Source of the DNA: an uncultured Solirubrobacterales bacterium
Lineage (GTDB): Bacteria > Actinomycetota > Thermoleophilia > Solirubrobacterales > JACPNS01
DNA: 64,000 nucleotides
Direction of reading: 5' to 3'
Assembly: GCA_937128795.1 (NCBI GenBank)
Contig: CAKZMQ010000007.1
Span: 248,001 to 312,000 of the forward strand
Shown: piece after piece, positions 62,560 through 64,000 of the stretch
Layout: each line of letters starts with the position of its first letter
How positions within the stretch are numbered: position 1 is the stretch's first letter
Notes under the pieces: model-generated
Told to the model about the DNA's origin: nothing
Database searches by the model: none
What the model saw: the letters and a program-made list of their open reading frames with translations, nothing else
Position numbers and translations under genes: made by a program

Positions 62560-62603
62560 CGCAGGCGCAGGCGAAAACTGGCCTGTGCGCGCTGCAATGG
62601 TAG

Positions 62604-63293
62604 CTAATCCGACTTTTCTCGCTGGTTGCGTCGCGATTCGCTCTGCGCCCGCCGCCACGACTCGATTTCGCCGTGATTGCCTGATACCAACACCTCCGGT
62701 ATGCCCCATCCGCGAAACTCCGCCGGCCTGGTGTAGTGGGGATACTCCGGTGCGCCGTCGAGCGCCTGGCTGAACGACTCCTCCAAGGCGCTGCGTTCGT
62801 CGCCGTGTGCTTCTGGCAGTTTCCGGGTGACGGCATCGATGACGACCATCGCGGCCAGTTCGCCGCCCGAAAGCACGTAGTCGCCGATCGAGATCACGTC
62901 GGTCGCAAAATGATCATGTACGCGCTGATCGAAACCCTCGTATCGACCGCAGAGCAAGGTCATAGCCGGCTCCGAAGCAAGCTCGGTGGCCAGCGAATCG
63001 GTCAGCGGCCGACCGGTCGGTGACAGCACGACGACGCGGCGCTCCTGCACAAGTTCGACCGGATCCTGCTCGTAGCGCGCGCGAAGCGCCGCCTCGACCA
63101 CATCGACACGGATCACCATTCCCGCGCCGCCGCCGTACGGGGTGTCGTCCACGCGGTTGTTGGCGATCGGCGTGGTGGCGCGCATGTCGACGGTCTCCAG
63201 TGAGAGACCGGTGTCGATCAGATTCTTGATGTGCCGCTGCTCGCGAAACCATTCGAACCACTCTGGAAACAGCGTGAAGACGTCGATCTGCAT
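62604..63293 (-). CDS. trmD: tRNA (guanine37-N1)-methyltransferase
   Basis: 229 aa SPOUT (knotted) methyltransferase adding m1G at position 37 of tRNAs to prevent frameshifting. MQIDVFTLFPEWF opens the protein; NNRVDDTPYGGGAGMVIRVD, LLCGRYEGFDQRV, ISIGDYVLSGGELAAMVVIDAVTR (S-adenosylmethionine site) and the C-terminal HYTRPAEFRGWGIPEVLVSGNHGEI are all present. Follows rimM by 5 bp. Confidence 0.97.
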   Translation of the reverse strand: MQIDVFTLFPEWFEWFREQRHIKNLIDTGLSLETVDMRATTPIANNRVDDTPYGGGAGMVIRVDVVEAALRARYEQDPVELVQERRVVVLSPTGRPLTDSLATELASEPAMTLLCGRYEGFDQRVHDHFATDVISIGDYVLSGGELAAMVVIDAVTRKLPEAHGDERSALEESFSQALDGAPEYPHYTRPAEFRGWGIPEVLVSGNHGEIESWRRAQSESRRNQREKSD

Positions 63294-63298
63294 GACCC

Positions 63299-63820
63299 TC
63301 AGCCTAGATCGAGAAACTCAACGTGGACTGTCACGCGCCCCGCGTCAGGATCTATCGACAGGATTGCGTCTTCCACCATCGGCACGAGCAACTCCTCGCC
63401 CTCGCCTTCGCCCGGCGATACCGCGAGCAGATCTACCGATGGTGCGTTCACAAGCCGATCGACGACTCCCAACTGGTCGCCACCCGCCGACACAACGACC
63501 AAACCAACGAGATCCTTCGCATACCACTCGCCCTCACCAAGCGGGGTGAGATTCTCACGGCGCGCAAAGACGGACATTCCCCGCATCCGTCCGATCTCTT
63601 CGCGGTCGGAAATCTCGGTCAACGCGATCAATGGCCGTTCGTCGGTTCCGCCGCGCGAGGCGAGCGAGTATGGGCTCCCGTCGACCACGAGCTCAAGACC
63701 CGCGACCAACGCAGGCGCGTCGATCGAACCCTCCAAATAGAAACCGCCGCGCACGCCATGGGGCTTGCCGATCCGGCCGATCTCGATCAGGTCAGCCTGG
63801 TCCGCGTCGGAACCGGCCAT
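63299..63820 (-). CDS. rimM: 16S rRNA processing protein RimM
   Basis: 173 aa. RimM N-domain (IEIGRIGKPHGVRGGFYLEG) and the PRC-barrel C-domain (EWYAKDLVGLVVV, LGVVDRLVNAPSVDLLAV, ELLVPMVEDAILSIDPDAGRVTVH). Assists 30S head assembly around protein S19. It begins 14 bp after khpA, with trmD 5 bp beyond: khpA-rimM-trmD is one operon. Confidence 0.96.
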   Translation of the reverse strand: MAGSDADQADLIEIGRIGKPHGVRGGFYLEGSIDAPALVAGLELVVDGSPYSLASRGGTDERPLIALTEISDREEIGRMRGMSVFARRENLTPLGEGEWYAKDLVGLVVVSAGGDQLGVVDRLVNAPSVDLLAVSPGEGEGEELLVPMVEDAILSIDPDAGRVTVHVEFLDLG

Positions 63821-63834
63821 CGCGGTGCCCAGAT

Positions 63835-64000
63835 TCAGTCGACGAGGTCGACAACGACTTTGCGGCCGCGTGCCTCGGTGTGTGCGCGAACGATCTGTCG
63901 AAGTGCGTTGATCGTGCGACCGCCGCGTCCGATCACCTTGCCGGCTTCATCCTCGGCGACACGCAGTTCGAGGGTGACGGAACCATCCGACTCGTCGAAG
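63835..64000 (-). CDS. khpA: KH-domain RNA-binding protein KhpA (C-terminal part)
   Basis: Cut by the right edge of the window and not in the ORF track. The visible 55 codons end in a type II KH domain: VTLELRVAEDEAGKVIGRGG, then RTINALRQIVRAH. The GxxG loop is GRGG. KhpA usually pairs with KhpB to bind many RNAs and is typically encoded between rpsP and rimM, as the orientation here suggests. Stop TGA at 63835-63837. Confidence 0.93.
   Translation of the reverse strand, partial: FDESDGSVTLELRVAEDEAGKVIGRGGRTINALRQIVRAHTEARGRKVVVDLVD

Overview
This window is a densely packed, high-GC stretch of core bacterial chromosome. I see no prophage, insertion sequence, integrase cassette or CRISPR array. 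Gene content and order point to Actinomycetota: khpA-rimM-trmD / rplS-lepB-rnhB-yraN-comM-dprA, a FliA/WhiG-type sigma factor beside a tyrosine recombinase, and argC-J-B-D beside pheS-pheT. GatCAB next to a single GluRS, the HDOD-LuxR fusion regulator and a c-di-AMP riboswitch on an NlpC/P60 gene suggest class Thermoleophilia (Solirubrobacterales-like). That placement is inference, not proof.

Layout, left to right. 1-118: start of a ribbon-helix-helix antitoxin-like gene with an operator-like direct repeat. 119-4300: menF, ilvN, ilvB (menaquinone or siderophore precursor, and branched-chain amino acids) with a long ilvB leader. 5478-8673: gatC-gatA-gatB. 8768-12985: membrane protein, folD, membrane protein, pcrA. 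14054-16850: a sulfur operon, Rrf2 regulator-cysK-ThiF-like-cysE. 17056-18204: HDOD-LuxR regulator. 18448-24392: gltX, nfo, dnaE. 24832-25660: NlpC/P60-like cell-wall protein under a ydaO (c-di-AMP) riboswitch. 25748-31401: argG, argD, argB, argJ, argC. 31385-39523: pheT, pheS, rRNA methyltransferase, rplT, rpmI and infC, the last separated by a PAS-EAL signalling gene on the opposite strand. 39634-41556: thrS. 41786-46737: small membrane proteins, a second SpoU methyltransferase, and an acyl-CoA dehydrogenase/SCP-x thiolase pair divergent from a TetR regulator. 47779-49334: tRNA-Val, tRNA-Cys, tRNA-Gly and a sugar-epimerase-like SDR. 49378-53513: RNase HI, a zinc-finger protein, and a coupled L,D-transpeptidase-recombinase-sigma operon. 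53717-58804: formyl-THF cyclo-ligase-like protein, ilvD, dprA, comM. 58981-64000: yraN, rnhB, two signal peptidases, an unusual L19, trmD, rimM, khpA (cut by the window end).

Recurrent themes are: (1) very tight coupling, with ATGA or TGATG stop/start overlaps in most operons; (2) at least fifteen genes with a TAnnnT -10-like hexamer only 6-9 nt before the start codon, which predicts leaderless mRNAs and helped choose starts; (3) two families of dispersed intergenic palindromes; (4) an argD reading frame with no ATG/GTG/TTG able to include its N-terminus, implying a non-canonical start. Apart from these, most of the window is ordinary housekeeping sequence, and I do not see a wholly new multi-gene system.
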